Shown: one piece after another, positions 24,961 to 37,434 of the stretch
Numbering within the stretch: position 1 is the stretch's first letter
Layout of the letters: every line of letters begins with the position of its first letter
Source of the DNA: Pseudorasbora parva
Lineage: Eukaryota; Chordata; Actinopteri; Cypriniformes; Gobionidae
Direction of reading: 5' to 3'
Assembly (NCBI RefSeq): GCF_024679245.1
Contig: NC_090178.1
Location: 6,388,202-6,452,201, forward strand
DNA length: 64,000 nt
Position numbers and translations under genes: made by a program
Notes under the pieces: model-generated
The model's database searches: none
Told to the model about the DNA's origin: nothing
Seen by the model: only the letters and a program-made list of their open reading frames with translations

Positions 24961-25096
24961 TACTTTTACATTTATGCATTTGGCAGACGCTTCCAAAGCG
25001 ACTTACATCTACATTTGATCAGCTCATGCTTTCCCTGTGAATCAAGCCCAAGACCTTGGCATTGCTAGTGTCATGTTTTACTGTTTGAGCTACTGT
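24961..25096 (-). mobile_element. tRNA-derived SINE, minus strand
   Basis: On the minus strand the body contains a B-box-like GGGCTTGATTC and ends with '...gtcgctttggaagcgtctgc' and 'caaatgcataaatgtaaaag', a widespread fish SINE tail. A second copy in + orientation is at 25190. Confidence 0.55.
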
Positions 25097-25189
25097 TTGA
25101 CATTATTTGATCATTTTGTGTTGTTTCAAATATGTATGCTTTTTTTGTTGTTGAACACAAAAGGGAATCTTTTTAAGAGTCTTCATGCA

Positions 25190-26595
25190 TTTATTTAGCT
25201 CAAACTGTATAGCAAGGTCATTGGTTTGATTCCCAGGAAGTGCTAGCCTGACGTGGTCATACTCAATTCTAGTCAGAATATGAGTCTGATGCTCCATTGG
25301 GCTGTGATTATGGGGCGTGTTTCAACCGAACCAGGAAAGACCTCAATTGGACAGAACTACAACCAATCAGAGCAACGAAGCGACGCATTGTCAAAAGTCA
25401 ACAGAGCTCAACTGCACTGTGTTGCCATGTCCGCGCTTTTTCCCACGGGTTGTTTTCTATGTCCGTGGGTTGAAGCGACTATTATGTGTTATATAGACCC
25501 ATGAGTGCGAATTTTAGCAGGCAACCTTGCCAAAATAACACACGTTACCCCCCAAAAGTCATTTTTCCCCCAGACAACCCCCCAAGAAGCTATTGTTTAG
25601 AGCTAGTAGTGGGCAGGTTTTGTTGTAAAAACTTGGCAACCCTGTCAGCACGAGCGCTGAAATCAGGCTGGAATACACGATCCTTGCCGGTGTTGTAAAA
25701 AAATAATATTATAATGATACACAGAGTAGAGAATCTAGACGCATTCTACCGGCAGCAAATCTAATCTGCCCGCGAGTGTCGTCTAGCAACTCTCAATACC
25801 CTTCTGAGCTGTATTCCCCTAACTCTTGCTGGGCCAATCACATCGTGTATAGATTCGGGGGCGGGGCCATAATGACGACGGCCGAGTTGCGTTTGTGTGC
25901 TTCTAGTAAACACAGAAGCTGGCGAACGGCGGTCTTTCGAATCAGCTTTGACCGTGACTCTGGAAGACTTGGAGTTAAGCTTTTCTCTGAGAAAAGAACA
26001 AAGAACGGCACTGAAGTCATTCTTAAAAAGGGAAGATGTATTCTGAGTTTTGCCGACCGGATGCGGTGAATGTTTAATCTATCTAGCGCTATCCTATCGC
26101 GTGCAGAGGGAGTTTGAAAGACAACCATTTATCCCGCCCCTCGGATTGAGCCCTGTCTATGGTGAGTTTGCAGACCAAACATCTTGATGTGGGTCTGACT
26201 TGTAATCTAACACAGAGTACTTACCCAACATGATCTTCATTTCTGAGAGAAATAGTGAAGGTGAATGCATACACAAACAAGCTCTCCGTTTAGGATTTGA
26301 ACAAATATAACCCAAGCCCCTTTGATGACGTGATGATTACGTTATTGTTGATCATCTGTCCATCATCGTCTAAAGCCCGCCCTGATGGTTTCATTGGTCC
26401 GAACAGTTTCTGTTCAGGGATAATCACTCCTCTATGGATCGAGGCCAGACTGAACCGCCCGACCTAAAAATGTTGTGGGCGGGGCTGAGTTCGGCTGGCA
26501 TCCAGGCTAAGGAAGTGCATGAATTGATCAAATGTAGACTTTAAATGCAATGCAAGTCGTCTAAAAGCATTTGCCAAATGCATAAATGTCAAACG
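25190..26595 (+). mobile_element. tRNA-derived SINE split by a 1266-bp insertion
   Basis: The left part (25190-25243) has 'tttagctcaaactgtatagc' and a B-box-like GGTTTGATTCC. The right part (26519-26595) has '...tgcaagtcgtctaaaagcat' and 'tgccaaatgcataaatg'. Removing 25244-26509 plus one copy of the duplicated AGGAAGTGC rejoins a normal SINE. Confidence 0.65.
25235..26518. mobile_element. DNA element with TAGCCTG ends and 9-bp duplication
   Basis: Element 25244-26509. The ends TAGCCTG...ACTC and (reverse complement) TAGCCTG...AACTC are inverted, with divergence after the first seven bases. AGGAAGTGC occurs immediately outside both ends (25235-25243, 26510-26518). Nine-base duplications are typical of Mutator-like (MULE) elements, eight of hAT; with the terminal base ambiguous I would not fix the superfamily. 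A 97-codon frame at 25776-26069 has no transposase motif I recognise. Confidence 0.75.
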
Positions 26596-27406
26596 GCTTT
26601 TTCATATAACAGCAGGTCGTAGTGACCATGAATGTAATAAATGTCAAAAAACACCATAAGTACATAACAGTTGATCTTCTAAAGTCAGGTTTGTGAGAGG
26701 AACGGAATCCAATTTTGGACTTTTGTGGTGATTTTATTGTGAGAAGTGGCCACTACAAACTGTTGTTGAATGGAAAAGAGCTGTGTGAAGATTGAATTAT
26801 TGCTTAAATTGCTCATTTAGATTTAATGATGAGCTGTGGCGAATATTTACGAAACACATTGTGAAATGAGCTAAACCCGGACTTAAATCCTTACAAACCT
26901 CTAAGATGTGTCACAGTGACTAGTGGTGTGTGTAAAGAGTTTAGCTCTTCTAAATATACCCTAACATGATTACCAATACTACACTCGCTGCTCTGTGCAC
27001 ATAGAGTCATTTGATGTGATTGGGTGAGCATGATCTCTCTCCTCACTGTGTGCTCCAGGTCTGGCAGATGTTTAGGGTGGTAATGGATGACTCTGACATG
27101 TTTGGAGTTACACATTCCATCGCAGTGTACAGACATGTTCATGCTTTCCACACGCTCAGCACAGGTGTGGCACACGCAGCAAAATGTAGAAAATAATCAC
27201 CATTTATGTTTTCATTTACTTTTTTTGTCTGCTTTTCAATCACATTTTGTCTTAACTTTCTCATTATTTCAATTTAAGTGTAATTAACATGCCTGTGTAC
27301 AAGAAAATCGGAATCCAAAAAGCGACTTTTATTAACAATGTAAGTTATATTTAGATAACTTATATGATTTAATGTCAGCTCTGTTTTAAGGATTGAAGAT
27401 ATTTCA
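26596..27406. other. Intronic sequence, nothing recognised
   Basis: Non-coding, mixed composition; no exon or element border supported. Confidence 0.4.
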
Positions 27407-28052
27407 ATAACACTTTACAGTAGGGATGCAACAAAATGCAAATTTTGGCTGATATCGATAACCGATAATTCTTTATATTTGAAAGCTGATAACCAATATA
27501 TTAGGCGGTAAATCTAAATCCAAATTTTTATATAATTTTTGAGAGACTGATTACAAAAACAAAAGTCTCAACATTAAAAGCCATGTTCCAAGCACACCTT
27601 CTTATTATAATTTTATGTAGCCTAAATGACAGACTTGTGCTGCACTGAACTGTATTTAATTTTTTGAAGTAATTCCGATCATATTTCAAGCAATTCAAAA
27701 CCCTCATGGCGCATCTGAAGTGTCTCAGCTGAAGGAAATAATCCATTATTAATCGGCTTTAATATATAGGCCAAATGTTCCTATCAGACCGATAATGATA
27801 ACATCAAAAAATGAACATATATCGCCTAATACTGATATGGCTGAAATATTGTACATCCCTATTAATGTTAGTTAATAAAAATGTTCATGTCAGTTCACAG
27901 TGCTTTGTTTAGATTTTAAGAATGTATAAGTAAATGTTGAGATTAACATTAACTAAGATTAACGTATGCATTAGACATATTTTTCATTGTTAATGTTCAT
28001 GTTAACTGGTGTAGTTAATGTAACCAATTAAACCTCATGGTAAAGTGTTACC
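27407..28052. mobile_element. GGTAACACTTTA-type MITE carrying a nested element
   Basis: Left end 'ataacactttacag' (27407) and right end 'ggtaaagtgttacc' (ending 28052) are inverted. The interior 'atgttagttaataaaaatg' matches the element at 14989. A second element, 27421-27861, is inserted near its left end. Confidence 0.6.
27421..27861. mobile_element. hAT-like MITE with TAGGGATG / CATCCCTA ends
   Basis: Ends TAGGGATGCA and TGTACATCCCTA are inverted. Subterminal 'tgatatcgataaccgataat' and '...agaccgataatgataacatc' are also complementary in style. No exact flanking duplication was found, so the superfamily is inferred from end type. Confidence 0.5.
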
Positions 28053-28479
28053 ACTATTTCTCTGAAAATGCTCAAAAGAGATTTAATGGAGATCTCACTT
28101 ATGACCCTTTCAAAATCCTTGAAGATGACAAAAAGAGATAATTTGATGAGAAGGGTTTGAGTTCACAGTGAGGTCATCAACTTCTGAGCACAGTTTGAGA
28201 CTTTAAGATCTTTTCTGGAGGAGGGACATTGTGAGATACATGGGGTCTTTTTCTTAACTGAAACATTTAAGACGTAAGCGTCTCCATTTGATATTAATTG
28301 AATCGCACTGTCAATGAGAATCAATAAAGATGTTTGTTTTGATTTTAAAAAATGAAGAGTCTCTTAATTTGTCTTCATCTTTTACATATCAAGGAGAATC
28401 AGTCAAGATATAAAACATTTTTTTTGTTGGTAACACTTGACAATAAGTAAACTAAAATATAATGTAAAATATTGGGAAT
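28053..28479. other. Intronic sequence, nothing recognised
   Basis: A/T-rich, no supported feature. Confidence 0.4.
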
Positions 28480-28840
28480 TTAAAGGGTTAGTTCACCCAA
28501 AAATTAATTACTCACCCTAATGTCGTTCGACACCCGTAAGATTCATCTTCTGAACACAAATTAAGATATTTTTGCTGATATCCGATGGCTCAGAAAGGCC
28601 TTCATTAACACCAATGTAATTTCCTCTCTCAAGACCCATAAAGGCACTAAAGACGTCGTTACAAAGCCCATCTCACTACAGCGGCTCTACAATCATTACA
28701 TGAAGCGGCGAGAAGAGTTTGTGTGCAAAAAAATAAATAACGACTTGTATAGTGACAAAAATATCTTCATTTGCGTTCTGAAGATGAACGGAGGTCTTAA
28801 GTAATTAATGACAGAATTTTTGGGTGAACTAACCCTTTAA
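28480..28840. mobile_element. TTAA-flanked 'GGGTTAGTTCACCC' MITE (353 bp)
   Basis: TTAA at 28480-28483 and 28837-28840. Inverted ends AGGGTTAGTTCACCCAAAAA and TTTTTGGGTGAACTAACCCT. Non-coding. This end sequence is very abundant in zebrafish and carp genomes; diverged relatives in the window lie at 10276, 12015 and 61028. Confidence 0.85.
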
Positions 28841-28927
28841 AGGGGTCATTGATTACGATTTCACTTTTTTAACTTAATGTTGCTGTTTGAGCCTAAATAA
28901 GGGGCATGATAGGACCCATTTCAATTT
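28841..28927. mobile_element. Left end of an 'AGGGGTGG'-type TTAA element
   Basis: Directly after the shared TTAA comes AGGGGTCATTGATTACGATTT and 'aacttaatgttgctgtttga', matching the ends of 43564-44077 and 62937-63801. The remainder is missing. Confidence 0.5.
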
Positions 28928-29583
28928 GGTAACAATTTACTTGAAGCCTTAATGTATAATATTCATAGCGTGCTTTGTGCATTGTATTTTAATAAATAAT
29001 AGTTTAAAAAATGCATTATATGTTCAGATTACTTGTTACTTCTGGTTGTTTGTCATGTGTTTTAATGCATTATGCTTTGTAAACATTGAACATTGAATAT
29101 GTATTAATTATCCATTACGTCATGCATTACAAGGCATAATTAATGCATTGAAAATACTCGGTAACTGTTTAGTTTAAGATCCAATTCTCACTTTTAACTA
29201 GTTTCTTATTAGCATGCATGTTACTAGGATAATGGCTATTTATTAGTACTTATAAAGCACATATTAATTCCTTATTCTGCATGGCCATATTCAATCAATC
29301 AATCAATCAACTTGATTTATATAGCGCTTTTACATTGCCGATTGTTTTAAAGCAGCTTCACAGTGTTAAACAGGACAACACTGCAACTAAATTTGATTTG
29401 GTTGTACGGTCGTTCTGGAGAAAACAGTGAACATCCCTTAACCCTACCCAACACCTAAACTTAACAACCACCTTACTAACAATTAATACACAGTAATTAG
29501 GAGTTTATTGAGGCAAAAGTCATAGTTAATAGTGAGAATTGGCCCCTAAACTAAAGTGTGACCGATTCATGTAAAGTGTTACA
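28928..29583. mobile_element. Two adjoining GGTAAC-ended MITEs, one split by a SINE tail
   Basis: 28928-29158 starts GGTAACAATTTAC and is rich in 'atgcattat' words (compare 48540-49135). At 29159 a second GGTAAC starts a 'ccaattctcac...ttagcatgcatgtta...gtgagaattgg' palindromic element, also seen at 60160 and 62793. That element is interrupted by a minus-strand SINE-like tail, 29291-29432. Confidence 0.5.
29291..29432 (-). repeat. SINE/LINE-type tail, minus strand, with (CAAT)n
   Basis: Reverse complement of the tail at 12478-12628: (TCAA)n at 29291-29311, then 'gatttatatagcgcttttac' and 'aaagcagcttcacagtgtt'. Confidence 0.6.
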
Positions 29584-29689
29584 TGAAATTCAAAGCAGTT
29601 TTTTGTTTGTTTTGAACCGTTCTAGTTTGTGTCAGCTCTAGTTTTTGGATTATCCGTTTCCCTGACAAGATTTAGAGTAGCTCTATTGT

Positions 29690-30060
29690 AGTTGAGTGAC
29701 CTGAGCCACCAATGGCATGCTGATGTCTTCTTTTTTCTTTTTTCCCCTCCTTCTTTGACAAAAGCGACAGCATAAGCTGAAACCCTAGTCCATTTGTTTT
29801 GTCAGGACAAAGAGGCAGGAGAGGGGGAGGCTTTGGCCGCTCTAAAGTAGGGGGTAGTAAAGGTCTGTTCCCCTGCAGGGCAGTTGTGGACGGGGGTGTT
29901 GTTGTGGTTTGTGTGCAGCTCAGATCGTGTGTTTTCTCAGTGCTAAAGGAAATTGCATCAGTATGCATTATCCAGCCGGGAGGAGGGCCGTAGCCGAGCT
30001 CGCTGTCTGTCTCTCTCTCAAACGTCCCATTAGAGCGCAGAGACACCGGCTGACGTAGTC
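29690..30060 (+). promoter_or_regulatory. Putative internal promoter before exon 1B
   Basis: GC content rises here (G-rich 29800-29900; CpG-containing 29985-30055) and a CRE-like TGACGTAG lies at 30049-30056. No repeat signature is evident. Its position immediately before a candidate first coding exon suggests a second promoter of the PLEKHG4B-like gene. No transcription start can be fixed from sequence. Confidence 0.3.
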
Positions 30061-30129
30061 ATGGGTGCAGCGGACCTGTCCAGCTCTGTGACACTCAGTG
30101 CATGGACTTACACTGGATTAATGAACTAA
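30061..30129 (+). CDS. Upstream ORF in the putative exon 1B leader (22 codons)
   Basis: ATG at 30061 reads 22 codons to TAA at 30127-30129. A second upstream ATG at 30102 opens a frame that ends with TGA at 30186-30188, overlapping the proposed start at 30176. If this leader is transcribed, the two frames would be expected to reduce initiation at 30176. They equally weaken the case that this exon is coding. Confidence 0.25.
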   Translation: MGAADLSSSVTLSAWTYTGLMN

Positions 30130-30175
30130 ACGTATTTATTTATGTGGCATATTTATGTTTTTTCTACTACCTTGA

Positions 30176-30244
30176 ATGCGGACGCTGAGCACTATGCACT
30201 CCAGAGTGAAGTCGCGGAGCTGTGATAATTACCTGAGTATAAAG
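30176..30244 (+). CDS. plekhg4b: Candidate alternative first coding exon 1B
   Basis: ATG at 30176 opens 23 codons (MRTLSTMHSRVKSRSC...) ending AAG before the donor GTAAGC (30245-30250), phase 0, compatible with exon 2 at 39872. A second in-frame ATG (30194) has A at -3 and may be the better start. The encoded peptide is basic and Ser-rich and has no counterpart I recognise in the family. Competing model: exon 1A at 767-775, which gives the usual family N-terminus. Both could be real, as products of two promoters. Confidence 0.35.
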
Positions 30245-31678
30245 GTAAGCGTGCACATTTGACACCCTCCCACCACATCACAGGTCTCTTCATCATCATT
30301 ATGCTTTGAAGAAGATGATTTCTTGTTATTTAACTGTAAATTAAGAAAGCATTCACCACTTTTCAATTAGGATTGTGATGATCCTATCAAACAGGAAAAA
30401 GGCTTTTCCTTAGGGAAGCTGGTTTTGTATGGAAAGTATTTTGTTTTCTAGTGATGGGAAATTTAGTTTCCTTACAAAAAGTCGTCACCTTTATTTCTAT
30501 AATGCTTTATACAAAGCAGCTTTACAGTAATAAACATAAAATGATGCAAACTTAATCAAATATGAGACTTAGTGCCTTATTCAGTTCAGAAAGCACTGAC
30601 TGTATCAAGGCACATCTGTATTTATTTTTTTAGGAGATGCTTTTATTGAAAGTGACTTACAAACAAGAAAATGTCATGGTGACATTATATATATATCACG
30701 TGTATTATAATTTTTTTCTTAGTTTTGACTTCTGATATTAATGCCGTTTAGGGATATATAGATCCGTGTTTTGTGGAAGAACATATGTGGGACTAATTAA
30801 GACTGTGAGTGTTTGACTCAACCTGCTTGGTAATGAGTGGCATTAGGACTCAGCTCTGGCTTTTGTGCAGTAATCCACACATCATGGGAGCGGCGTCTTG
30901 AAATGATCCCTCAATTAGAGCACTTAAAACTCCTCTCGTAATTACCTCTGAAACGATGATTTGCCAGCAGGTTTACGGTGTGTGAGAGCTGATGCAGGAT
31001 GTGTTTGTGTCATCATGCTGTAATCGCTCATAGATTCACTATAGAACCTGTTTCAGAGCAGCTGCGTGTTGCTTTTGTCCTCCCATGAGTCAATGCACAT
31101 TCCATCTGTAGACGTCAGCCTGTTCGACAGCTGTCAGTCACATCAGGTGCGGCGCTTACAGGACTTACCGTCTTTCAAACTGATGGATTTAGCGACGGAG
31201 GTCACGATTATGTCATTTCGGCTGATGACGTTCAAATAATTGCATCTAATAATTGTCAGCTTAACACTCATACACCTCGAAATGTATTCTCATTGAACTT
31301 GTTATTGAATGTGTTTCCTATGAGAAAGTAACACATTGCATTGGGGTAAAAAGATAGAATAGTAAATAATAGTAATATCAATTAATAGTATTATATATTA
31401 ATAATACTATAATTAATATAATAATATTAATAAATTATAATAAAGTAAAATTTCTTTATCATAAAATGATAAAGAATAATATAATGTTTAAATATTTTAT
31501 ATATAAATATTAAATATATATATTATAAGGCTTATAGTATAATAATATGATAATACATGTTTTATTTATTATTCAGATACTAATATTCATTATAATTTTG
31601 ATTATTCAAAAAGACTGTAATTTTTCATATATTAAAAAATAGCATGTATTTATTTATTTATTCACACTTAACGTAATA
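30245..31678. other. Intron; AT-rich, nothing coding recognised
   Basis: Bases 30480-30670 carry SINE-like words ('tttatacaaagcagctttac'). Bases 31360-31660 are almost pure A/T with repeated ATTAATA/TATAAT. No exon supported. Confidence 0.4.
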
Positions 31679-32196
31679 GTTAACCCTGGGTTATCTTGCT
31701 TCACTTTTCACATAAATTTCATAATTTATTTCATAATTCATGCTCATAATTTAACCAGGTTTAACTACTATCCTGGGTATTTATTACAAAACCCTGGGTT
31801 AACGTCCTTAACGGAGGCTCTAGAATTGTGCTTCCTCATATTATATACTGACAACTATACTATATCAAGTTTACACTGAATAACCTGTACGGACTATAAA
31901 GGTAATAATATAACATTCTCTTCATTCAAATTATTGTGTTTTAATTAAATTAGCCATTTTTCTCATCAAACACTGTTAAAGCATGCTGTGTTTTCGTGAC
32001 TGTCCAAAAGCATTTGAATTTAAGGCACGTGATTGGTTGTTGGTTACTAAGCATCTAGATGTACCATTCTATCTGGACTGCATCGTTTCACTGTGTACAC
32101 GTTTGGCACCGCAATGCGGGTTAGGGTTACAAGTGTGAAAACTTCCTTTACCCTGGGTTAAAAGCTGGGTTTAGAACAACGATAACCCAGGGTTAA
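31679..32196. mobile_element. Element with GTTAACCCTGGGTTATC inverted ends
   Basis: Left end GTTAACCCTGGGTTATC and right end GATAACCCAGGGTTAAG are inverted. The inner words 'ccctgggttaacg' and 'ttaccctgggttaaaagc' repeat the motif. Non-coding; target duplication not established. Confidence 0.55.
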
Positions 32197-33544
<1,348 letters not shown>

Positions 33545-34641
33545 TTGCACCCGACCGACGTTTTCAACTAACCCGCCCGCAACTCGGACCGCAAAAAAGA
33601 AAATATTGTACCCGATCCGCTTCCTGACCCGTATTCTTTAAAAGTAGTAAATGCTCCCAGGCATAATATCCATTAATCCAGCCTGTGGAGGAGAAATGTT
33701 TCAGGCCCTGACGTGGTGCGCCGGCGAGAGCAGGCAGTTCTTGAGGCGGCCCATCATTGTCCATTTCAGCTGCCTCTAAATGCATATTATTGATGAACGG
33801 CATGTTTATATTTCGACCCTGCTTGGAGAATTCATCAGCAGGTCAACTGAGAGAGAGACACTTTTGGAAAAGAGTGCAAGCTCTTAGGAGCTTTTTCTGA
33901 ATGCTGTATGACAGTGGTTCTCAAACCGGTCCTGGAGTACCACCAGCCCTGCACATTTAGTATGTCTCCCTATTTCTGACACACCCATTTCAGGTCTTGC
34001 AGTCTCTACTAATGAGCTCATGAATTGAATCAGGTGTGTTAGATGATGGAGACATACAAAATGTGCAGGGCTGGTGGTCCTCCAGGACAGGTTTGAGAAC
34101 CACAGCTGTATGATATAGCCTATAGTGTTATTAATAAAGGCTTGATTTATTCATTCATATATTTTCGTTTTTCCTAAGATGCTGCATATGTTTATCCAGT
34201 CTAATCGAAGTGTGCGTCTCTCTCCACCGACTTTCCTAACAAAAATCCCACCCTGGAATATATACCCCAAAATGAGTTTTATGCACATGGTTTTTCGCGT
34301 GCACTTTATGCTACCCAAGAGCGTGTCACATACACGCAATAAAGGGTGTATTATATAAATGCATGCAAAAAACTGCGTAGCATATGCACGCCAAAGCTCG
34401 TTTTGGCGTATACATTCCATGAGATTGCATTACTGAGCTATATGCGTTTAAAAGTATAGCCTACTAAAATGGTACAGTGGCATTGCTTAGTTCAACGTGT
34501 TGGGAAATCGGGCATTTTGTCCTGTGTCATCTTTATTTCAAACGACCCGACCGATCGCGACCTGAAAATCATTAAAAATATTTTTGGTTGACTCGTAAAC
34601 AGGGATACCCGCTCATTTTGGATTAACCCGCGCATCACTGG
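33545..34641. mobile_element. Possible hAT-like element with CCCGACC / ACCCGCGCATCAC ends
   Basis: The left part 33545-33630 has ACCCGACCGAC and 'aactaacccgcccgcaac'. The right part 34543-34641 has CGACCCGACCGAT and 'ttaacccgcgcatcactggt'. The same CCCGCGCATCACTAG end occurs at 8695-8710. The two parts may be the ends of one element or separate fragments. A hAT MITE sits between them at 33912. Confidence 0.35.
33904..34113. mobile_element. hAT-type MITE (194 bp) with exact 8-bp duplication
   Basis: Element 33912-34105 has ends CAGTGGTTCTCAAACC and GGTTTGAGAACCACAG, an inverted repeat continuing through 'ctggagtaccaccagccctg' / 'cagggctggtggtcctccag'. CTGTATGA is duplicated exactly on both sides (33904-33911 and 34106-34113), as expected for hAT insertion. 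Non-coding. Confidence 0.9.
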
Positions 34642-36487
34642 TGGTAGCTAAGGTTCTCTGGATGCTGTTTTGGGTGGTTGCATTTTAATTTCTTATTGTC
34701 TCAAGGGGATTTTCTTTTTTCCAGTTCGTAGGTCCGATCACTTCATAAAAGTAAACCCTACATGCTGCATGATGTCCACGGTGCTAATGATGTGTTGTGT
34801 TCGAAGCAGGTTGTGATCAAATCCCTAAACCTCAGTGTGAGCAGCAGGAAAGATGTGATGGAGGACAAAAGCTAAATGTGTGCGTTAGTGGGCAGGTTCT
34901 GTGGTTGTACCTTCTGTAGCAGATGTCAGTCTGTTTAATAGAGAACAGCGTGACACCTGGAATCCACGTTGTTGGGTTGGCGATATAATTACGGGTCCAG
35001 CCAGGTCTCTTCAAAGAGGGTGGATTCCTCCGCGTCCTGCTCCTTCACCAGATACCACACACATCAACGCTTCCTCCAAGCCCACACTTGTGCTTTGGCT
35101 GCTATTTAAAGCTCTTTTACTGGCTTCAGCCAGGTGAAATAACTTTTTCAAGGTTATGGAAATGCGTCAGAAGCGCTGCCCAGTCTTATTTATCTTTCAT
35201 CTTCAAAGCCTCACTTATCTCTACCTCTCTTGAAGTCCTCCGTCCAGTGCTGTGTTCTAGCCATATGTTTAGTCTTCCCAGACTTTAAACGTGGTATTTT
35301 GGGTGGGGGCGCATTGGTACGGATATGCAGGCCGCTCTCAATACAGCTTGTAGCTTATACCAACCATCGCAAACGTTTTCGGGTTAAAACATGTTCAAAA
35401 GACCAAAGCCAGTCTTCAGACTCCACTAGTGTCACTTTGGGGGGCTCAAACCCTATTCATTTATTTTTGCATGCCCCACAGGAAGTACAAATAAAAAGTT
35501 AGTCTGTGATGTTTTCAGTTGGCGCGTGAATAAAACTTTATTTGTCTGTCATTCAGTAATCAAAATGCTTTGTTAATTTTGACAATGAATTTTATAATTC
35601 AAACAATAAATGCAGCTTTGGTGCTCTTAAAATGTAGCATGACAGATTGCTGTAGCACCTAGCACCTTGTAGCATCTCTTGCTTTCCTACTAGTTATAGC
35701 ACCAAATAAACATGAATGAACATCAGATGGTATGTTAAAAGATATGCTGTATAGCAAAAATGTATCATGTCTCGTGTAATCACTTCGCTCAGCTAGTGTA
35801 ATTAATTAGTTGGTAGTCTGTATATAGTGTCCAAAGTTACTAGCCACAATTTTGACATCGATACCATGGGACAAAACTACCATATACATATCTTTTCAAT
35901 ATTATCTTGCAAATTTGGACTGCTGTCACTTTAAGACCTGACTCCCGGATCAATTATTCTGTAACACATCCGTTTTCTTTCTTAACTGTTTACGTTCCCT
36001 TAAAACATAACTGACTCTGTTTACGTGAATACTTGAATACCAAGACTGGCATTTTGACATTATATTGTGTGTATTTGACTTTTTAAAAGCAATAATCAGT
36101 AACTCAATTTAGGACTGAGAGGCAGCTTTATGTTTGCAATCACGCCCTGTAATAACAACAATAATCATCCAGGGGCAAATGAAACAAGTGAGTGAGGAAA
36201 GGCGGGTGTGTGTGACTCGCTGTTGGAGAGATGAGAGAGCGAGAAAACACAGCTGGTATGCGAGATAAATTAGTATTGGATTTATTTCCGAGATCGATAT
36301 GTACTGAAAAAAAGTCTATATTCTTGCCAACTGTACATTTTAAAAGACTACAATTGAAAAATGTATATTTAGGCTATATATATATATATATATAAAAGTC
36401 AACCCGCCAAAGTGGCTAGTAGGAGTGACTGTTACACGCCACTGCTGAAATACACCCATATTTGGCGGATGTTAATGTCAAGCCCTG

Positions 36488-36489
<2 letters not shown>
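34642..36489. other. Intronic sequence, nothing recognised
   Basis: About 1.8 kb without a supported exon. Bases 34900-35460 have moderate GC and several open frames but no splice context matching the host gene. Confidence 0.4.
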
Positions 36490-36585
<96 letters not shown>

Positions 36586-36622
36586 GCTCTCTCTCTCTCT
36601 CTATATATATATACACACACAC
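36490..36622. repeat. (CT)n microsatellite with short (TA)n/(CA)n end
   Basis: About 112 bp of CT with two single-base interruptions, then TATATATATACACACACA. Structurally like the array at 33068 and about 3.4 kb from it. Confidence 0.95.
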
Positions 36623-37434
36623 AAACAGTCATTTTTATCGTTATCATTATTATTTTTTACATATGATGAAAGGCCATTTTGGTTCAGTTTATTTCGACAG
36701 TCTTGTGGCCTGAGGTTTTGGAGGCTCCTGTCAGTCCGAGGCCTGAGTCCCTGGTCCCACTGGAACGATCCATAATCCTACCCTGCCCAAGGCACTATTT
36801 TGTAGCCTGCCACAATAACCTAAAAAAGTACCGTTGAACGATGTTAGAAATCATGTTGCCTTTCCTCCCATTGTTAGCTTTTCCTCCAAAATGCGGTTCT
36901 ACTCTTCCCTGCAGTTTCAGTGCGCTGTGATTATTTCTGGAGCTCTGTGAGCCGCAGTGCCACTAATGTGGGTGAGTGATTAAGTTTCCTAGAGCGTCAA
37001 GAAAGACTTTCTGCAGGAGGGATGAAACAATGGCTGCCCTGTGGAGGAGTCACGGCATGTGGACGGCACATTGTCATTGTCTAATACAGGGCCAACAGAG
37101 CAGAACAAACAGGGAAATTTAAAGTGAGAGCTTTTGGTTACTTTGCCGGGGATTTTTCCTGGGCTTTTCCCGTGTCGAGATGTCTGATCCAGTTTTTGTA
37201 GTCTTGCACCCAAATCAGTGTTATTTTAGTATCATTAAGATACTATTATATTTTTTATTAATGGTTTTAATTAGATTTTTAATATTTTCCATTTTCATTG
37301 AAATATTCTTTTTTAGTTTTTAGTTTGTATATTTCACTAGTTCTCGTTTTATTTAAATATACAGTATATATACATTTCTATATATTTTTTATTTAGTTTT
37401 ATTTTATTAGTTTCTTTGTGTGTGTGATTTTATA
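36623..37434. other. Intronic sequence, nothing recognised
   Basis: Non-coding; A/T-rich toward the Tc1 element. Confidence 0.4.

Noticed and set aside
24961..25096. Functional tRNA gene
   Set aside because: A B-box-like word is present, but no cloverleaf or anticodon stem could be drawn and the tail is that of a SINE.
25776..26128. 97-codon + and 96-codon minus frames inside the TAGCCTG element
   Set aside because: No transposase motif, zinc finger or DDE spacing could be read; probably chance frames in a GC-richer part of a non-autonomous element.
34832..35502. Cluster of medium open frames on both strands
   Set aside because: None has a recognisable domain or consistent splice borders; left as intron.
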